64,000 nucleotides of DNA from Leifsonia sp. AG29 (GCF_009765225.1 NZ_VMSF01000001.1:1922001-1986000), one strand, 5' to 3'. Shown: positions 30,043-40,861, numbered from the stretch's first letter. Notes: generated by a model not told the origin, from the letters alone. Numbers and translations: made by a program.

Positions 30043-31295
30043 CGCGCGACGCCCTTCGCGCGGCGCGCCTCCTTGGAACTGTGGCGGGCGAACGAGAGCA
30101 CGATGCCGATGGCGACCATGGAGAAGATGATCGCAGTGCCTCCCCGGGAGATCAGTGGGAGCGGGACGCCGAGGACCGGGATCACGCCGAGGACCACCCC
30201 GATGTTCACGAACGCCTGGCCGATGATCCAGACCATGACCGCCGCCGTCGTCACGCGCGGGAACGGGTCGTCCGCGGCGTGGATGATGCGCAGGAACACG
30301 ATCGCCAGGGTGACGAACAGGAGGAGCACCACGATCGCGCCGATGAGGCCGAGCTCCTCGCCGATGATCGCGAAGATGAAGTCGGTGTCGGCCGCGGGCA
30401 GCCACGACCACTTGGAGTGCGAGTTCCCGAGCCCGACGCCGAAGACTCCACCCGAGGCGAGGGCGTAGTAGCCGTTGTTGATCTGCCAATCGACGTCGGG
30501 GTTGGCGGCGCTGGTCCCGCCGAACATGGCGGCGATCCGGCCGAGGCGGCTTGCGCTCGAGATGGCCACGAAGAAGGCCAGGACCGCGACGCCCGAGAGC
30601 CCGACGACGAGGTAGCGGAGGCGCACGCCGGCGAAGTAGAGGCCGCCCAGCACGAACGCCGACATGATCATCGTCGTTCCGAGGTCGCCACCCAGGACCA
30701 CCAGCCCGATCGCGGCGCCGGCGACCGGAACGACCGGCACCACGACGTGGCGCCAGTCGTGGAGCATGTCCCGCTTGCGGGAGAGCACGACACCGAGCCA
30801 GACGACGAGGGCGAGCTTGATCGCCTCCGACGGCTGGAGGGTCAGCGGTCCGACGCGGAGCCAGTTCCGGTTGCCGCCGATCTCCACGCCGAGGGGCGTG
30901 AGCAGGACGAGCACCTGGAGGAAGCAGGCCGCGCCGAGCAGGAACCACACCGTCCGCTGCCAGAACGCGAGGGAGAGCCGCGACACGAAGAGCATGAGCG
31001 GCAGGCCGATCAGCGCGAACGCCCCCTGCGACCAGAACGCGGCGAAGAAGTTGTTGCTGTCGTTGTGCGACTCCACCGCGGACGAGGAGAGGACCATCAC
31101 GAGGCCGAACACGACGAGGAAGAGGGTCGTGCCGAGGAGCAGGAAGTAGTTGGCCGATTCGCTCGCCAGGGAGCGTCCCAGCGAGATCCGGGCGGTCAAG
31201 CCGGCCAGCCGGGAGGAGCGCGCCTCCGCGGATTCCGGCTCAGGCTCCGGAGCCGCCCTCCGGGTCCGTTCGGTCCGAGGCGGTGTCGCCGTCAT
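30039..31295 (-). CDS. ftsW: SEDS peptidoglycan glycosyltransferase FtsW
   Basis: Polytopic SEDS-family glycan polymerase of the septum, acting with FtsI. 418 residues: a disordered charged N-terminus (1-40) and about ten membrane helices. Seen: PSEAIKLALVVWLG, GLGNSHSKWSWLPAADTDFIFAIIGEELG and GVPLPLISRGGTAI, all SEDS hallmarks. Two starts are possible: GTG at 31304 and ATG at 31295; the ATG has GGGAGG eight bases upstream and is preferred. It overlaps murD by 56 bases and murG by 4, so translation is coupled. Confidence 0.96.
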   Translation of the reverse strand: MTATPPRTERTRRAAPEPEPESAEARSSRLAGLTARISLGRSLASESANYFLLLGTTLFLVVFGLVMVLSSSAVESHNDSNNFFAAFWSQGAFALIGLPLMLFVSRLSLAFWQRTVWFLLGAACFLQVLVLLTPLGVEIGGNRNWLRVGPLTLQPSEAIKLALVVWLGVVLSRKRDMLHDWRHVVVPVVPVAGAAIGLVVLGGDLGTTMIMSAFVLGGLYFAGVRLRYLVVGLSGVAVLAFFVAISSASRLGRIAAMFGGTSAANPDVDWQINNGYYALASGGVFGVGLGNSHSKWSWLPAADTDFIFAIIGEELGLIGAIVVLLLFVTLAIVFLRIIHAADDPFPRVTTAAVMVWIIGQAFVNIGVVLGVIPVLGVPLPLISRGGTAIIFSMVAIGIVLSFARHSSKEARRAKGVAR

Positions 31296-32790
31296 CCGCC
31301 CCACCTCCCAAGAACTCGTTCACGGCCGCCTGGAACCTGCGCCCGCGTTCCGCATAGTCGGCGAACTGGTCCATCGATGCCGCGGCCGGGGCGAGCAGCA
31401 CGGTGTCGCCCTCGCGGGCGAGGGCTCCGGCCAGCCGCACCGCCGTCGGCATGACCTCATCAGTCTCGTCGGCCTCGACCTCGCGAACGGGGAGCCCGGG
31501 GGCGTGTCGCTCGAATGCGGCCCGGAGGGCGGACCGGTCGGCGCCGATGATCACGGCGCCGCGGAGGCGCCCCACATGCTTGCTGACGAGCTCGTCGACG
31601 TCGACGCCCTTGAGGAGGCCACCGGCGACCCACACCACGGACGGATAGGCCCGGAGCGATGCGTCGGCCGCGTGGGGGTTCGTCGCCTTGGAGTCGTCGA
31701 CCCAGCTGACGCCCGCCTCGACGCGGATCAGCTCGATCCGGTGCGCGTCGAGGCGGAACGCGGTGAGGACGTCCCGGATCACCTGCGGCGACACCCCGTA
31801 GGAACGGGCCAGTGCGCTCGCAGCGAGGATGTTGGCGACCACGTGGGGCGCCGCGAGCCCCGCCTCCTGGAGCTCGTCGAGCGTGGTCAGCTCGATGGCT
31901 GCGTGGGCGCGGTCCTCGAGGAACGCGCGGTCGCAGAGGATGCCGTCGACGATGCCGAAGTCGCTCGGACCCGGGACGTCGAGACCGAAGCCGATCGCGC
32001 GGGCGCCCTCGATGACCTCGGCCTCCTCGACCATGCGGAGGGTGTTGCGGTCGGCACGGTTGTAGACGCAGGCCACCTGGGTGTTCTCGTACACCTTCGC
32101 CTTCGCCGCGATATACGCCTCGAGCGAGCCGTGCCAGTCGAGGTGGTCGTCGGCGATGTTGAGGCACGCGGCGGAGTAGGGCGACAGCCGGCCGCCGGCG
32201 TTCCGTCCGACCCAGTGCAGCTGGTAGCTCGACAACTCGACCACGAGCACGTCGAACCCCTCGGGGTCGCGGATGGCGTCGAGGACGGGGACGCCGATGT
32301 TGCCGCAGGGCGCCACCCGGTATCCCGCCGCCAAGAGCATGGTCGCCGTGAGCTGGACGGTCGTCGTCTTGCCGTTGGTGCCTGTCACGCAGATCCAGTC
32401 GGCCGGATCGCCCACCTTGTCGCGCAGTCGCCAGGCGAGCTCGATGTCGCCCCACACGGCGACCTCCCGCTCGGCCGTCCAGAGGAGGAGGGGGTGATCC
32501 CAGTGGAATCCCGGTGAGACGACGACGAGCTCCGGCGAGAACTCGACCAGGCGCTCCGGCGGCGTGGACAGGTCCGGCGCGACGACGAGTTCGGCGCCGA
32601 TCACCGACAGGAGCATCGTCCGCTCCTCGTCGGCACGCTCCGTCACCACGAGGACCTCGGCACCGAGCTCGGCCAGCGTGTCCGCGACCGCGAAACCCGT
32701 CACACCGAGCCCGTAGACCGCGACCCGGAGGCCTCGCCAGTCCGCGTGCCAGCTGGTCAGGGACCGGAGGCGCTCATCCGTCGCGGTCAT
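31240..32790 (-). CDS. murD: UDP-N-acetylmuramoylalanine--D-glutamate ligase
   Basis: Adds D-glutamate to UDP-MurNAc-L-Ala. 516 residues, longer than E. coli MurD (438), as in other actinobacteria. Seen: [12 protein letters not shown] (UDP site), [14 protein letters not shown] (P-loop), [24 protein letters not shown], and [11 protein letters not shown] in the C-terminal domain. The ATG at 32790 overlaps the mraY stop by four bases (ATGA). A disordered acidic tail ([19 protein letters not shown]) lies in the part overlapping ftsW. Confidence 0.97.
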   Translation of the reverse strand: MTATDERLRSLTSWHADWRGLRVAVYGLGVTGFAVADTLAELGAEVLVVTERADEERTMLLSVIGAELVVAPDLSTPPERLVEFSPELVVVSPGFHWDHPLLLWTAEREVAVWGDIELAWRLRDKVGDPADWICVTGTNGKTTTVQLTATMLLAAGYRVAPCGNIGVPVLDAIRDPEGFDVLVVELSSYQLHWVGRNAGGRLSPYSAACLNIADDHLDWHGSLEAYIAAKAKVYENTQVACVYNRADRNTLRMVEEAEVIEGARAIGFGLDVPGPSDFGIVDGILCDRAFLEDRAHAAIELTTLDELQEAGLAAPHVVANILAASALARSYGVSPQVIRDVLTAFRLDAHRIELIRVEAGVSWVDDSKATNPHAADASLRAYPSVVWVAGGLLKGVDVDELVSKHVGRLRGAVIIGADRSALRAAFERHAPGLPVREVEADETDEVMPTAVRLAGALAREGDTVLLAPAAASMDQFADYAERGRRFQAAVNEFLGGGADDGDTASDRTDPEGGSGA

Positions 32791-33899
32791 GTCGCGAGCC
32801 ATTCGAGGTAGAACGAGCCCACGCCCGCGGCGACCATGAGGCCGCCGATGATCCAGAACCGGACGACGACCGTCACCTCGGCCCACCCCTTCAGCTCGAA
32901 GTGGTGATGGATCGGGCTCATCAGGAAGATGCGCTTGCCGTGCGTGAGCTTGAAGTACGCGCGCTGCACGATGACCGAGCCGGCCTCGACGACGAAAAGG
33001 CCGCCGATGAGGACGAGGAGCAGCTCGGTCCGGCTGAGGATCGCCAGAGCCGCGACCGCGCCGCCGAGGGCGAGCGAGCCGGTGTCGCCGAGGAAGATCT
33101 GCGCCGGCGACGTGTTCCACCAGAGGAATCCGACGACCGCTCCGACGATCGCCGTGGCGACGATCGCGAGGTCGAACGGGTCGCGGACCTCGTAGCACTT
33201 CGCCACATTGGCCGGGTTGAGGCCGACGTTCGCACACGACTGGATCGACTGCCAGAAGCCGATGATGATGTAGGCGCCGATCGCGAGGATCGAGGCCCCG
33301 GACGCGAGGCCGTCGAGTCCGTCGGTCACGTTCACGCCGTTCGAGGTGGCGGCCACGATGAAGTTGATCCAGATGAGGTAGAGGCCGTAGCCCACGACCA
33401 CCCCGATCAGCCCGAAGCGCGTGATGTCGCCGAAGTCGATCGGCAGGTCGCGGATGAACGAGACGCTCATCGTCGCCGGCGTGTAGCCGTTGCCGTTGGG
33501 GAACCGGATCGCGAGGAGCGCCCACACGGTCGCCACGACCACCTGACCGGCCACCTTGGCCCAGCCGGTGAGACCCAGACTGCGCTCGCGCCGCGTCTTC
33601 AGGAAGTCGTCGATGAAGCCGACGACACCGAGTCCGACCATGAGGAAGAGCACCAGCAGCGCGGAGACGCTCGTCTCGTCGCCGGTCAGGAGGAGCGCGG
33701 TGAAGTACCCGAACAGCGTCCCGAGGATGACGACGATGCCGCCCATCGTCGCGGTGCCGCGCTTCGCGTGGTGGCTCTGCGGACCGTCGTCGCGGATGAA
33801 CTGGCCCCACTGGAGACGGCGGAACAACCGGATGAACAGCGGGGTCAGGAACAGCGTGAACGCCATGGACAGGGCACCGGAGGTCAGCAGCGCCCTCAC
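32787..33899 (-). CDS. mraY: Phospho-N-acetylmuramoyl-pentapeptide transferase
   Basis: Membrane enzyme making lipid I from UDP-MurNAc-pentapeptide and the lipid carrier phosphate. 370 residues with about ten helices. Seen: [28 protein letters not shown] (catalytic Asp pair), [24 protein letters not shown] and [16 protein letters not shown] start at 33899 shares four bases with the murF stop. It is the target of tunicamycin- and muraymycin-type antibiotics. Confidence 0.97.
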   Translation of the reverse strand: MRALLTSGALSMAFTLFLTPLFIRLFRRLQWGQFIRDDGPQSHHAKRGTATMGGIVVILGTLFGYFTALLLTGDETSVSALLVLFLMVGLGVVGFIDDFLKTRRERSLGLTGWAKVAGQVVVATVWALLAIRFPNGNGYTPATMSVSFIRDLPIDFGDITRFGLIGVVVGYGLYLIWINFIVAATSNGVNVTDGLDGLASGASILAIGAYIIIGFWQSIQSCANVGLNPANVAKCYEVRDPFDLAIVATAIVGAVVGFLWWNTSPAQIFLGDTGSLALGGAVAALAILSRTELLLVLIGGLFVVEAGSVIVQRAYFKLTHGKRIFLMSPIHHHFELKGWAEVTVVVRFWIIGGLMVAAGVGSFYLEWLAT

Positions 33900-35305
33900 G
33901 AGAAGGCCTCCCCCAACCGGTCGCCCAGGTGGCGCAGACCTGCGGAGTTCGAGGACTTCACCAGCACGATGTCGCCCGGGCGGAGCGCCCCGGAGAGGTG
34001 CTCGAACGCGGCGTCCTGGGTGTCGAAGTAGAGCGACTCGCCGTCCCACGAGCCTTCGTTGATGGCGGTGATGTGCATGCGGCGCGCCGACGGGCCGACC
34101 ACCACGAGCTGGTCGATGCCCAGCCGGACGGCCAGCAGGCCGATGCGGTCGTGCTCCTCGCCCGAGAACTCGCCCAGCTCGCTCATCTCGCCGAGGACGG
34201 CGACGGTACGGCTCCCCGTGTCGGCGATCTGAGCCAGCGTCTTGAGCGCTGCGGCCATGGAATCGGGGCTCGCGTTGTACGCGTCGTTGATGACCGTGAC
34301 CTCGTCGCCGCCCATGACCTCCATGCGCCACCGCTCGGCGGTGCGGACCGTCTGCAGAGCGGAGACGATGCGGTCGATGTCCACGCCGAGCGTGTGCGCG
34401 GCCGCCGCGGCGGCGAGGGCGTTCATGACGTGGTGCTCGCCGAGCACCTGGAAACGGACCGGGCGCGCCTCCCCGTCGGGCAGATGGAGCGTGAACGCCG
34501 TGCCGCGAGCGCCCGATACGACGTCCGTCGCCCGGACGTCTGCGCGCGGGTCGAGCCCGAACCACAGAACCCGGGCGACCGTCTTGTCGGCCATGGAGGC
34601 GACCCGCGGGTCGTCCCTGTTCAGCACGGCGACGTCGGACTCGAGCAGGTCGGCGACCATCTCGGTCTTGGCGCGCAGGGTCATCTCGATGCCGCCGAAC
34701 TCACCGGCGTGCGCGAGGCCGACCTTGAGGACGATTCCGATGTCGGGCCGTGCCATCCGCACCAGGCGCGCGATCTCGCCGATGCCGCTCGCGCCCATCT
34801 CGGCGACGAGGAAGTCGGTCTCCTCGGTCACCTGGAGCATCGTCACGGGCGCACCGACCTCGTTGTTGAAGGAGGCGCGCGGCGCGATCGTCGAGCCGAC
34901 CTGCTCGAGGATCGCACGGAGGAGGTTCTTGGTGGTCGTCTTGCCGTTCGACCCGGTCACGCCCACGACCTTGAGGCGGCCGAGCGCGCGGACGCGGGCG
35001 ATGACCTCGGTGGCCAGGTCGCCGAGCGCGGTCACCGTGTCCTCGACGAGGAGCTGCGGAACCGGGAGGTCGAGAGCGTGGTCGACCACGATCAACGCGG
35101 CTCCCGCCTCCGCCGCCTGCGGCGCGAAGAGGTGCCCGTCGGTGAACTCGCCCGGCTTGGCGAAGAAGATGGTGCCCGGCTCCACCTCGCGCGAGTCGGT
35201 CGTGGAGAGGCCGCTCACGATCGTCTCCGGGGTCGCAGCGGTTCCGTCGAGCAGGAGCCGGCCGCGGGTCGCCGCGGCGATCTCGGCCAGGGTCAGCGCG
35301 ATCAC
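33896..35305 (-). CDS. murF: UDP-MurNAc-tripeptide--D-alanyl-D-alanine ligase
   Basis: Adds D-Ala-D-Ala to finish the UDP-MurNAc-pentapeptide. 469 residues. Seen: [16 protein letters not shown] in the N-terminal domain, [12 protein letters not shown] (P-loop), [21 protein letters not shown], and [11 protein letters not shown], where most MurF have NANPDSM. The GTG at 35305 shares four bases with the murE stop. Position and overlaps support coupled expression with murE and mraY. Confidence 0.97.
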   Translation of the reverse strand: MIALTLAEIAAATRGRLLLDGTAATPETIVSGLSTTDSREVEPGTIFFAKPGEFTDGHLFAPQAAEAGAALIVVDHALDLPVPQLLVEDTVTALGDLATEVIARVRALGRLKVVGVTGSNGKTTTKNLLRAILEQVGSTIAPRASFNNEVGAPVTMLQVTEETDFLVAEMGASGIGEIARLVRMARPDIGIVLKVGLAHAGEFGGIEMTLRAKTEMVADLLESDVAVLNRDDPRVASMADKTVARVLWFGLDPRADVRATDVVSGARGTAFTLHLPDGEARPVRFQVLGEHHVMNALAAAAAAHTLGVDIDRIVSALQTVRTAERWRMEVMGGDEVTVINDAYNASPDSMAAALKTLAQIADTGSRTVAVLGEMSELGEFSGEEHDRIGLLAVRLGIDQLVVVGPSARRMHITAINEGSWDGESLYFDTQDAAFEHLSGALRPGDIVLVKSSNSAGLRHLGDRLGEAFS

Positions 35306-36846
35306 AGCCAGCCCGCCTCTCGGAGGGCGAGCTTGACGTCGTCGCGCGCCGAGTACGGGAGGCGCTCGCCGGCGACCTCCTGGTAGTTCTCGTGACCCGG
35401 CCCGGCGTAGAGGACGACGTCGCCCTCGCCGGCGAGCGACAGGGCCTTGCGGAACGCCGCACGCGGATCGGGGATCTCGTACAGCTCGAGCCCGGGGACC
35501 GCCGAACGGGCGCCCTCGAGGAGAGCCGCTCGGATCGCGGCAGGGTCTTCCCAGCGCGGGTGGAAGTCGGTGATGACGACGGCGTCCGAGCCGCGCGCGG
35601 CGATGGCGCCCATGTCGGTCCGCTTCGTGGTGTCGCGGTCGCCGTCCGCTCCGAACACCATGACGATGCGGCCGTCGGTCACCTTGCGGAGGGCGCTGAG
35701 CATCGACAGGAAGGCGTCGGGGCTGTGGCCGTAGTCGATGAACACGACCGGTCCGCGGTCGCCGGAGAGGCGCTCGGCACGGCCGGGGATGTACGCGTCG
35801 ATCCCTCCGTCGCGCTCCAGGGCGGCGCCGATGGCGTCGAGGTCGTACCCCGACTCGACGAGCATCACGATCGCGAGGGCGGCGTTGGCGGCGTTGTAGG
35901 CGCCGAGCAGCGGGACGCTGGACTCGATCCGCCGTCCGTCCGGGCCCTCCAGCGAGAACGACGTGCGCGTGAGGGTCTCCTCCTGCACCGTCAGCCGCCA
36001 CTCGGCGTCGGAAGCGGGCGAGCTCGACAGCGTCGCCACCGGGATGCGGGAGCGCTCGACGAGCGCGCGCCCCCAGTCGGAGTCGACGGTCACGACGCCG
36101 CGCCGGGCGCGGTCCGGCTGGAAGAGCTCGAGCTTCGCCGCGAAGTAGTCCTCCATGGCCGCGTAGTCGTCGAGATGGTCGTGGCTGAGGTTCGTGAAGC
36201 CGACGACGTCGAACACGATGCCGTCGACGCGGTGGCGGGTGAGGGCCTGCGCCGAGACCTCGATCGCGACGGCCCGGACGCCTCCCTCGCGCATGCGGGC
36301 GAGGAGCGCGTGGAGCTCGCTCGCCTCGGGCGTGGTGAGCTTGCTGGTGATCGCCGTGTCGCCGATGCGGCGCTCGGCGGTGGAGCTCAGGCCCGACACC
36401 ACGCCGAGCTGGCCCAGGATCGCGTTCAGCAGGTAGACGACGCTCGTCTTGCCGTTGGTGCCGGTCACGCCGAACAGCGTCGCGGTGTTCTCGTCGGTGC
36501 GGTAGATCCAGCCGGAGACGGCCCCGAGAGCGGCGCGCGGGTCGGGCGTCACGATGACGGGGAGACTGGAGTCGGCAGCGAGGGCGGCTCCCTCCTCGTC
36601 GGTGAGCACGGCCACGGCGCCGTTCTCGGCGGCGGCGGACGCGTAACCGGCTCCGTGCGCGTTGCGCCCCGGCACGCCGACGTACAGGTCGCCGGGCTCG
36701 ACCGCCGAGCTCGCAAGAGCCGCACCGGTCACCTCGACGCCGTCGAGGTCACCGCGCGCGTCGAGCCCGAACTCGGCGACCAGCTGGGCGAGCGGACGGG
36801 CGACGGGATGCTCGGGGCGCAGAGAGGAGGGCGCCGGTCCTGTCAC
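35302..36846 (-). CDS. murE: UDP-MurNAc-L-alanyl-D-glutamate ligase MurE
   Basis: Adds the third stem amino acid, usually a diamino acid, to UDP-MurNAc-L-Ala-D-Glu. 514 residues. Seen: [14 protein letters not shown] (P-loop), TTPEASELH, NLSHDHLDDY, DYGHSPDAF and GADGDRDTTKR. Oddity: the specificity loop that reads DNPR in meso-DAP ligases and DNPA in L-Lys ligases is here DFHPRWED (427-434), one residue longer and without DNP. Two GTG starts, 36855 and 36846; the second has GGAAAG at eight bases and is preferred. Microbacteriaceae often carry B-type peptidoglycan with unusual residues at position 3, which could explain the motif. Confidence 0.94.
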   Translation of the reverse strand: MTGPAPSSLRPEHPVARPLAQLVAEFGLDARGDLDGVEVTGAALASSAVEPGDLYVGVPGRNAHGAGYASAAAENGAVAVLTDEEGAALAADSSLPVIVTPDPRAALGAVSGWIYRTDENTATLFGVTGTNGKTSVVYLLNAILGQLGVVSGLSSTAERRIGDTAITSKLTTPEASELHALLARMREGGVRAVAIEVSAQALTRHRVDGIVFDVVGFTNLSHDHLDDYAAMEDYFAAKLELFQPDRARRGVVTVDSDWGRALVERSRIPVATLSSSPASDAEWRLTVQEETLTRTSFSLEGPDGRRIESSVPLLGAYNAANAALAIVMLVESGYDLDAIGAALERDGGIDAYIPGRAERLSGDRGPVVFIDYGHSPDAFLSMLSALRKVTDGRIVMVFGADGDRDTTKRTDMGAIAARGSDAVVITDFHPRWEDPAAIRAALLEGARSAVPGLELYEIPDPRAAFRKALSLAGEGDVVLYAGPGHENYQEVAGERLPYSARDDVKLALREAGWL

Positions 36847-36872
36847 GAGGCTCACTTTCCGTAGACGATGTC

Positions 36873-38615
36873 TCAGTAGTAGGGCGGATAGTCCGCCGGG
36901 CTCGACGTCGAAGGCTTCACCCGGTACGTCTTCAGCACCTGGCTCATGATCGTGTGGAACAGCGGAGCGGCGGCTGCCGACGAAGTAATGGTAGTCGGGT
37001 ATCCGAGGTTGACCGAAACGACGTACTGGGGGTCGTCGACCGGGGCGACGCCCATCACGGACACGTAGTAGGAGGGCAGATACCCGCCTTTGCCGTCCGG
37101 CTGCTGGGCCGTTCCGGTCTTCGCCGCGACGCGGTAACCGGGGATCTGGAGCTGTTTCGCGAGCTCCCCCTTCGTCACCACGGACTCCATCATCCCGAGT
37201 GTCGTGGCGGCGGCCTGCGACGAGATCACCGGCACCGGAGTCGGCTTGGGGACCCCGGTCACGGTGCCGTCCGGCTGCTGGCACCCCTCGACGAGGCTGA
37301 GCGGGATACGGGTGCCCCCGTTGGCCAGCGCCTGGTACGCGTCGACCATCTGGAGCTGGGTGGCCGAGACGCCCTGCCCGAACATCGTGGCGTACTTGGT
37401 CTGGTCGTCCCACTCGGAGACGGGGTTGAGGATGCCCGAGGACTGACCCGGATACGGCAGGCCGGTCGCCTCGCCGATGCCGAACTTCTTCAGGAAGTCG
37501 TACCTCGTCTGGTCGCTCAGCGCGCGGCCCAGCTGCGACATGCCGGTGTTGGACGACATCATGAGCACCCCGGTCAGGGTGAGCGGCAGCGGTGCGTGGT
37601 AGCCCGAGTCGTGCAGGTCGGCGCCCTTGCCGGACTTCCACTCGTACGGCGCGAGGACCGGCGAGGCCGGTGTCGCCTTGCCCTGGTCGATGAGCATGGA
37701 GGCGGTGAGCGCCTTGAACGTGGAGCCCGGCTCGTAGGGCGTCGTGAACGGCAGGAGGCCCCAGTAGCCCGGATCGGTCGACGAGATGTCGTTCGGGTCG
37801 AGGGCGGGCCACTGCGCGATCGCCTTGATCTTCCCCGTCTTGGCCTCCGCCACCGTCACGAAGCCGAACTTCGAGCCCGTCGCGCCCACCTGCTGGGCGA
37901 GGGTCTGCTCGGCGAACCACTGGAGGTCGCCGTCGATCGTCAGCTTCAGCGTGCCGCCGTCCTTCGCCTCCTTCTGGACGACGGTGCTGCCGGGGATGGC
38001 GACGCCGTCGGCTCCGCGCTGGTACGTCTCGACGCCGTTCCGGCCCGCCAGGCAGCCGTTCTCGCTCTCCTCGAGGCCGGCATCGCCGCCCGAGGAGAGG
38101 AAGCCCAGCAGGTTCCCCGCGACGGCTCCGTTGGGATAGCTCCGCGCCTGCACCTTGCTGAAGGTCAGCCACGGGTACGGCAGCTTGTCGAGCCTGTCGA
38201 ACGTGCCGACGTCCATGCCCGACTTGATGAGGACGTACTTCGACTTCGGGTCGGCCTTGAGCGCCCCGTCGATCAGCGCCGCGACGGCATCGCCGCCCTG
38301 GCCGGTGATCGCGCCGATCTTCGCGGCGGCCTCCAGCATCTTCGCGCGACCACCGGCGATCGCGTCGGACGGGGACGCCGCCGCCGTGTACTTGTAGATC
38401 GTCGTGGCGAGCACCGTGCCGTTCGCGTCGACGATGTCGCCGCGGTTACCGAGCAGCGGCGTCGAGACCTCCTTGGCGCGCACGGAGTCGTGCTGGAGCT
38501 CATCGGCGCGGACCACCTGGATGTCGACGAGTTTCGCACCGAGGATGCCGACGCTCGCGGCGACCGCCAGCACGGTCATGGCCGTCCGCCGCCGCAGCGT
38601 CTTCTTGGCGATCAT
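36873..38615 (-). CDS. ftsI: Septal penicillin-binding protein FtsI (PBP class B)
   Basis: Transpeptidase cross-linking septal wall, working with FtsW. 580 residues: short cytoplasmic N-terminus, one membrane helix (about 12-31), the PBP dimerisation domain (about 50-210) and the transpeptidase domain with catalytic STFK (298-301), SSN (354-356) and KTG (499-501). No PASTA domains follow, so it is shorter than PASTA-bearing PBPs. ATG start at 38615. It lies between ftsL and murE, 26 bases from the murE start. Confidence 0.96.
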   Translation of the reverse strand: MIAKKTLRRRTAMTVLAVAASVGILGAKLVDIQVVRADELQHDSVRAKEVSTPLLGNRGDIVDANGTVLATTIYKYTAAASPSDAIAGGRAKMLEAAAKIGAITGQGGDAVAALIDGALKADPKSKYVLIKSGMDVGTFDRLDKLPYPWLTFSKVQARSYPNGAVAGNLLGFLSSGGDAGLEESENGCLAGRNGVETYQRGADGVAIPGSTVVQKEAKDGGTLKLTIDGDLQWFAEQTLAQQVGATGSKFGFVTVAEAKTGKIKAIAQWPALDPNDISSTDPGYWGLLPFTTPYEPGSTFKALTASMLIDQGKATPASPVLAPYEWKSGKGADLHDSGYHAPLPLTLTGVLMMSSNTGMSQLGRALSDQTRYDFLKKFGIGEATGLPYPGQSSGILNPVSEWDDQTKYATMFGQGVSATQLQMVDAYQALANGGTRIPLSLVEGCQQPDGTVTGVPKPTPVPVISSQAAATTLGMMESVVTKGELAKQLQIPGYRVAAKTGTAQQPDGKGGYLPSYYVSVMGVAPVDDPQYVVSVNLGYPTTITSSAAAAPLFHTIMSQVLKTYRVKPSTSSPADYPPYY

Positions 38616-38634
38616 GCCCGCATCCCGTCCGTCG

Positions 38635-39297
38635 TCAGTGCGTCACCGGGGTCGGCAGCGCTCCCTGCAACGGTACGGGCGCGGCGGTGGCGGGCGCGGT
38701 CGGCGCACCCGCGGTTGCGGAATTCTCAGCTTGGGATCCGGGTGTGGAGGAACCGTTCGCGGTGACGAGGGGGACTCCGGACAGCAACGCGTTGGGCACG
38801 AGATTGCCGGAACCGCCCGTGACGGGTCCGGCTGCACCGTTGGCGGCGATCGGGGCGCCGAGGACGGCGCCGTCGGACAGCCGCAGGTATGCCGGATTGC
38901 TGTTGCCCACCATTCCCAGCGCGTTGGCGTTCGCCGCGAGGTTCTGCGGCGACGAGACGCGGTTGAGGTCCTCCGACACGGCCTGGTACGAGCGCTGCAG
39001 CTGGGTCTGCTTCGCCTGCAGCGCGTCGAGCTGATACGCCCCCTGCGAGATGCCGATGCTCAGCAGGAGCTGCGCCACGACGACCGCGAGGATCGCCCCC
39101 ACCGCGACGACTGCATAGAGCGCGCGAGGGCGGGCGCGGCGCTGTGCGCGCGACGGCACGACCTCGAGGTGCCCGCGCCGCGACTCCTCCCGCTCGATGG
39201 CGGGCGCGCCGGCGGCGGCCACGGCTGTCGCCGATCGTCCGCTCCACGCCGCGAGGGGCCTCCGTGGTGCCGTCGACTCCGCAAGACTCGTGCTCAC
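38635..39297 (-). CDS. ftsL: FtsL-like cell division protein
   Basis: Called mainly by position (rsmH-ftsL-ftsI) and layout. 220 residues: basic N-terminus with [10 protein letters not shown], one membrane helix (about 60-82), then a coiled coil ([22 protein letters not shown], heptad-like) and a long Ala/Pro/Gly-rich tail (about 130-220). FtsL is poorly conserved but always bitopic with a leucine-zipper-like coil. The GTG shares four bases with the rsmH stop. Known role: bridging FtsQ/DivIC and FtsW-FtsI. The long low-complexity tail is typical of actinobacteria. Confidence 0.85.
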   Translation of the reverse strand: MSTSLAESTAPRRPLAAWSGRSATAVAAAGAPAIEREESRRGHLEVVPSRAQRRARPRALYAVVAVGAILAVVVAQLLLSIGISQGAYQLDALQAKQTQLQRSYQAVSEDLNRVSSPQNLAANANALGMVGNSNPAYLRLSDGAVLGAPIAANGAAGPVTGGSGNLVPNALLSGVPLVTANGSSTPGSQAENSATAGAPTAPATAAPVPLQGALPTPVTH

Positions 39298-40244
39298 GAG
39301 GCCCTCCTCACTCGTTCGGCGGCACGCAGGCGTACCGGGGTCGCGCGCGGGTTGCGCGCCTTCTCTTCGTCATCGGCCAGCTCGGCGCCCCTGATCAGCA
39401 GGGTCAGTTCCGGCTTGTGCTCGGGGAGTTCCACCGGGAGTCCGGCGGGTGCCGTGGAACTCGATCGCCGCGCCAGTTCCCGCTTCACGATGCGGTCTTC
39501 GAGCGACTGGTAGGACTCCACGACGATGCGGCCCCCGACGGCGAGGGCATCGATCGCTGCGGGGATGGCCCGCTCCAGAACCGCGAGCTCCTGGTTCACC
39601 TCGATGCGCAGTGCCTGGAACACGCGCTTCGCCGGGTGACCCTGCCGCTGAGCCGCCGCGGGCGTCGCCTTAGCGATGAGGTCGACGAGCTGTGCGGAGC
39701 GGGTCAGCGGTTCGTGCTGGCGCGCCTCCACGATGCGCCGGGCGTAGCGCGAGGCGAGCTTCTCCTCGCCGTAGTCGCGGAAGATCCGGCGCAGCTCGGC
39801 TTCGGAGTACTCGGCGAGGACCACCTCGGCGGTGAGCTCGCTCGTGCTGTCCATGCGCATGTCGAGCGGGGCGTCCTTCGAGTAGGAGAACCCCCGCTCC
39901 ACCCGGTCGAGCTGGAGGGAGGAGACGCCGAGGTCGAACAGCACACCGTCCGCCTCGGCGAAGCCGAGGTCGTCGAGCGCCTCCCGGATGCCGTCGTACA
40001 CGGTGTGGACGAGGTGCACCCGCTCGCCGAAGCGCGCCAGCCGCTCCCCCGCGATCGCCAGGGCCTCGGGGTCGCGGTCGAGGCCCACGAGCACCGCCTC
40101 CGGGAAGCGCTCGAGGACGCCGGCCGAGTGACCGCCCATGCCGAGAGTGGCGTCGACGAAGACGGCGCCGGGACGCCGGAGGGCGGGGGCGAGCAACTCG
40201 ATGCAGCGCTCGAGGAGCACCGGGGTGTGGATGTCGTCGGTCAT
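39294..40244 (-). CDS. rsmH: 16S rRNA (cytosine(1402)-N4)-methyltransferase
   Basis: RsmH (MraW) methylates N4 of C1402 in the 16S rRNA decoding site. 316 residues: [30 protein letters not shown] (SAM-binding), [31 protein letters not shown] and the inserted helical domain with RRIVEAR. The frame is open upstream; the ATG at 40244 gives the family start [11 protein letters not shown]. It is second after mraZ in the dcw operon. Confidence 0.97.
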   Translation of the reverse strand: MTDDIHTPVLLERCIELLAPALRRPGAVFVDATLGMGGHSAGVLERFPEAVLVGLDRDPEALAIAGERLARFGERVHLVHTVYDGIREALDDLGFAEADGVLFDLGVSSLQLDRVERGFSYSKDAPLDMRMDSTSELTAEVVLAEYSEAELRRIFRDYGEEKLASRYARRIVEARQHEPLTRSAQLVDLIAKATPAAAQRQGHPAKRVFQALRIEVNQELAVLERAIPAAIDALAVGGRIVVESYQSLEDRIVKRELARRSSSTAPAGLPVELPEHKPELTLLIRGAELADDEEKARNPRATPVRLRAAERVRRAS

Positions 40245-40362
40245 AGCCGTTCGGGATCCCGTCTCGCCTCCCTGATCCTGGATCCCCATCCATCCCGACC
40301 TGACACCGGGGAAGTGGTGTCAGGGCGTATGGCTGGGAGTCCGGGACCAGGGCTCGGCGCGA

Positions 40363-40794
40363 CTAGAACAATCCCGGGATCACCTCCTCCTCCGTCGTGG
40401 CGAACGTGGCCTCCTGCTCCGCCAGGTAGGTCTCCCAGGCCTGTGCGTCCCAGATCTCCGCGCGGCTGCCCGCGCCGATCACGACGAGGTCGCGATCCAG
40501 TCCCGCGTACGAGCGCAGCGTCGGCGGGATGGTCACCCGGTTCTGCTTGTCCGGGACCTCCGCGCTCGCCCCCGAGAGGAACACGCGCAGGTAGTCGCGG
40601 GCCTGCTTGCTCGTCACCGGCGCCTGCCGGATCTTCTCGTGCAGTGCTTCGAACTCGCGCTGGGAGAAGACGTAGACGCAGTGCTCCTGGCCGCGGGTGA
40701 GGACGAGGCCGGAGGCGAGCTCATCCCGGAATTTGGCCGGCAGGATGATGCGCCCCTTGTCGTCGAGCTTGGGCGAATGGGTACCGAGGAACAT
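40363..40794 (-). CDS. mraZ: Transcriptional regulator MraZ
   Basis: AbrB-fold regulator of the dcw operon that heads it and controls its own promoter. 143 residues with two MraZ half-domains: [23 protein letters not shown] near the N-terminus and [26 protein letters not shown] in the second half, each with the DxxGR/DKQNR signature. ATG at 40794 with GGGGGTGG six bases upstream. Its presumed operator, three direct repeats, lies 42-67 bases before the start. Confidence 0.96.
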   Translation of the reverse strand: MFLGTHSPKLDDKGRIILPAKFRDELASGLVLTRGQEHCVYVFSQREFEALHEKIRQAPVTSKQARDYLRVFLSGASAEVPDKQNRVTIPPTLRSYAGLDRDLVVIGAGSRAEIWDAQAWETYLAEQEATFATTEEEVIPGLF

Positions 40795-40835
40795 CGGCTG
40801 CCACCCCCACTCTCCCGGCCCAGGTTGCGGTGTGC

Positions 40836-40861
40836 CTCCACTTTACTCCACTTTCATCCAC
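40836..40861 (-). promoter_or_regulatory. MraZ box: three direct repeats upstream of mraZ
   Basis: On the minus strand three copies of GTGGA(T/G) are spaced exactly 10 bases apart, with GAAA or TAAA between them, so each reads AAAGTGGA-like. MraZ operators in other bacteria are three or four short direct repeats with about one helical turn of spacing just upstream of mraZ, so this is very probably the autoregulatory site. Confidence 0.8.
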
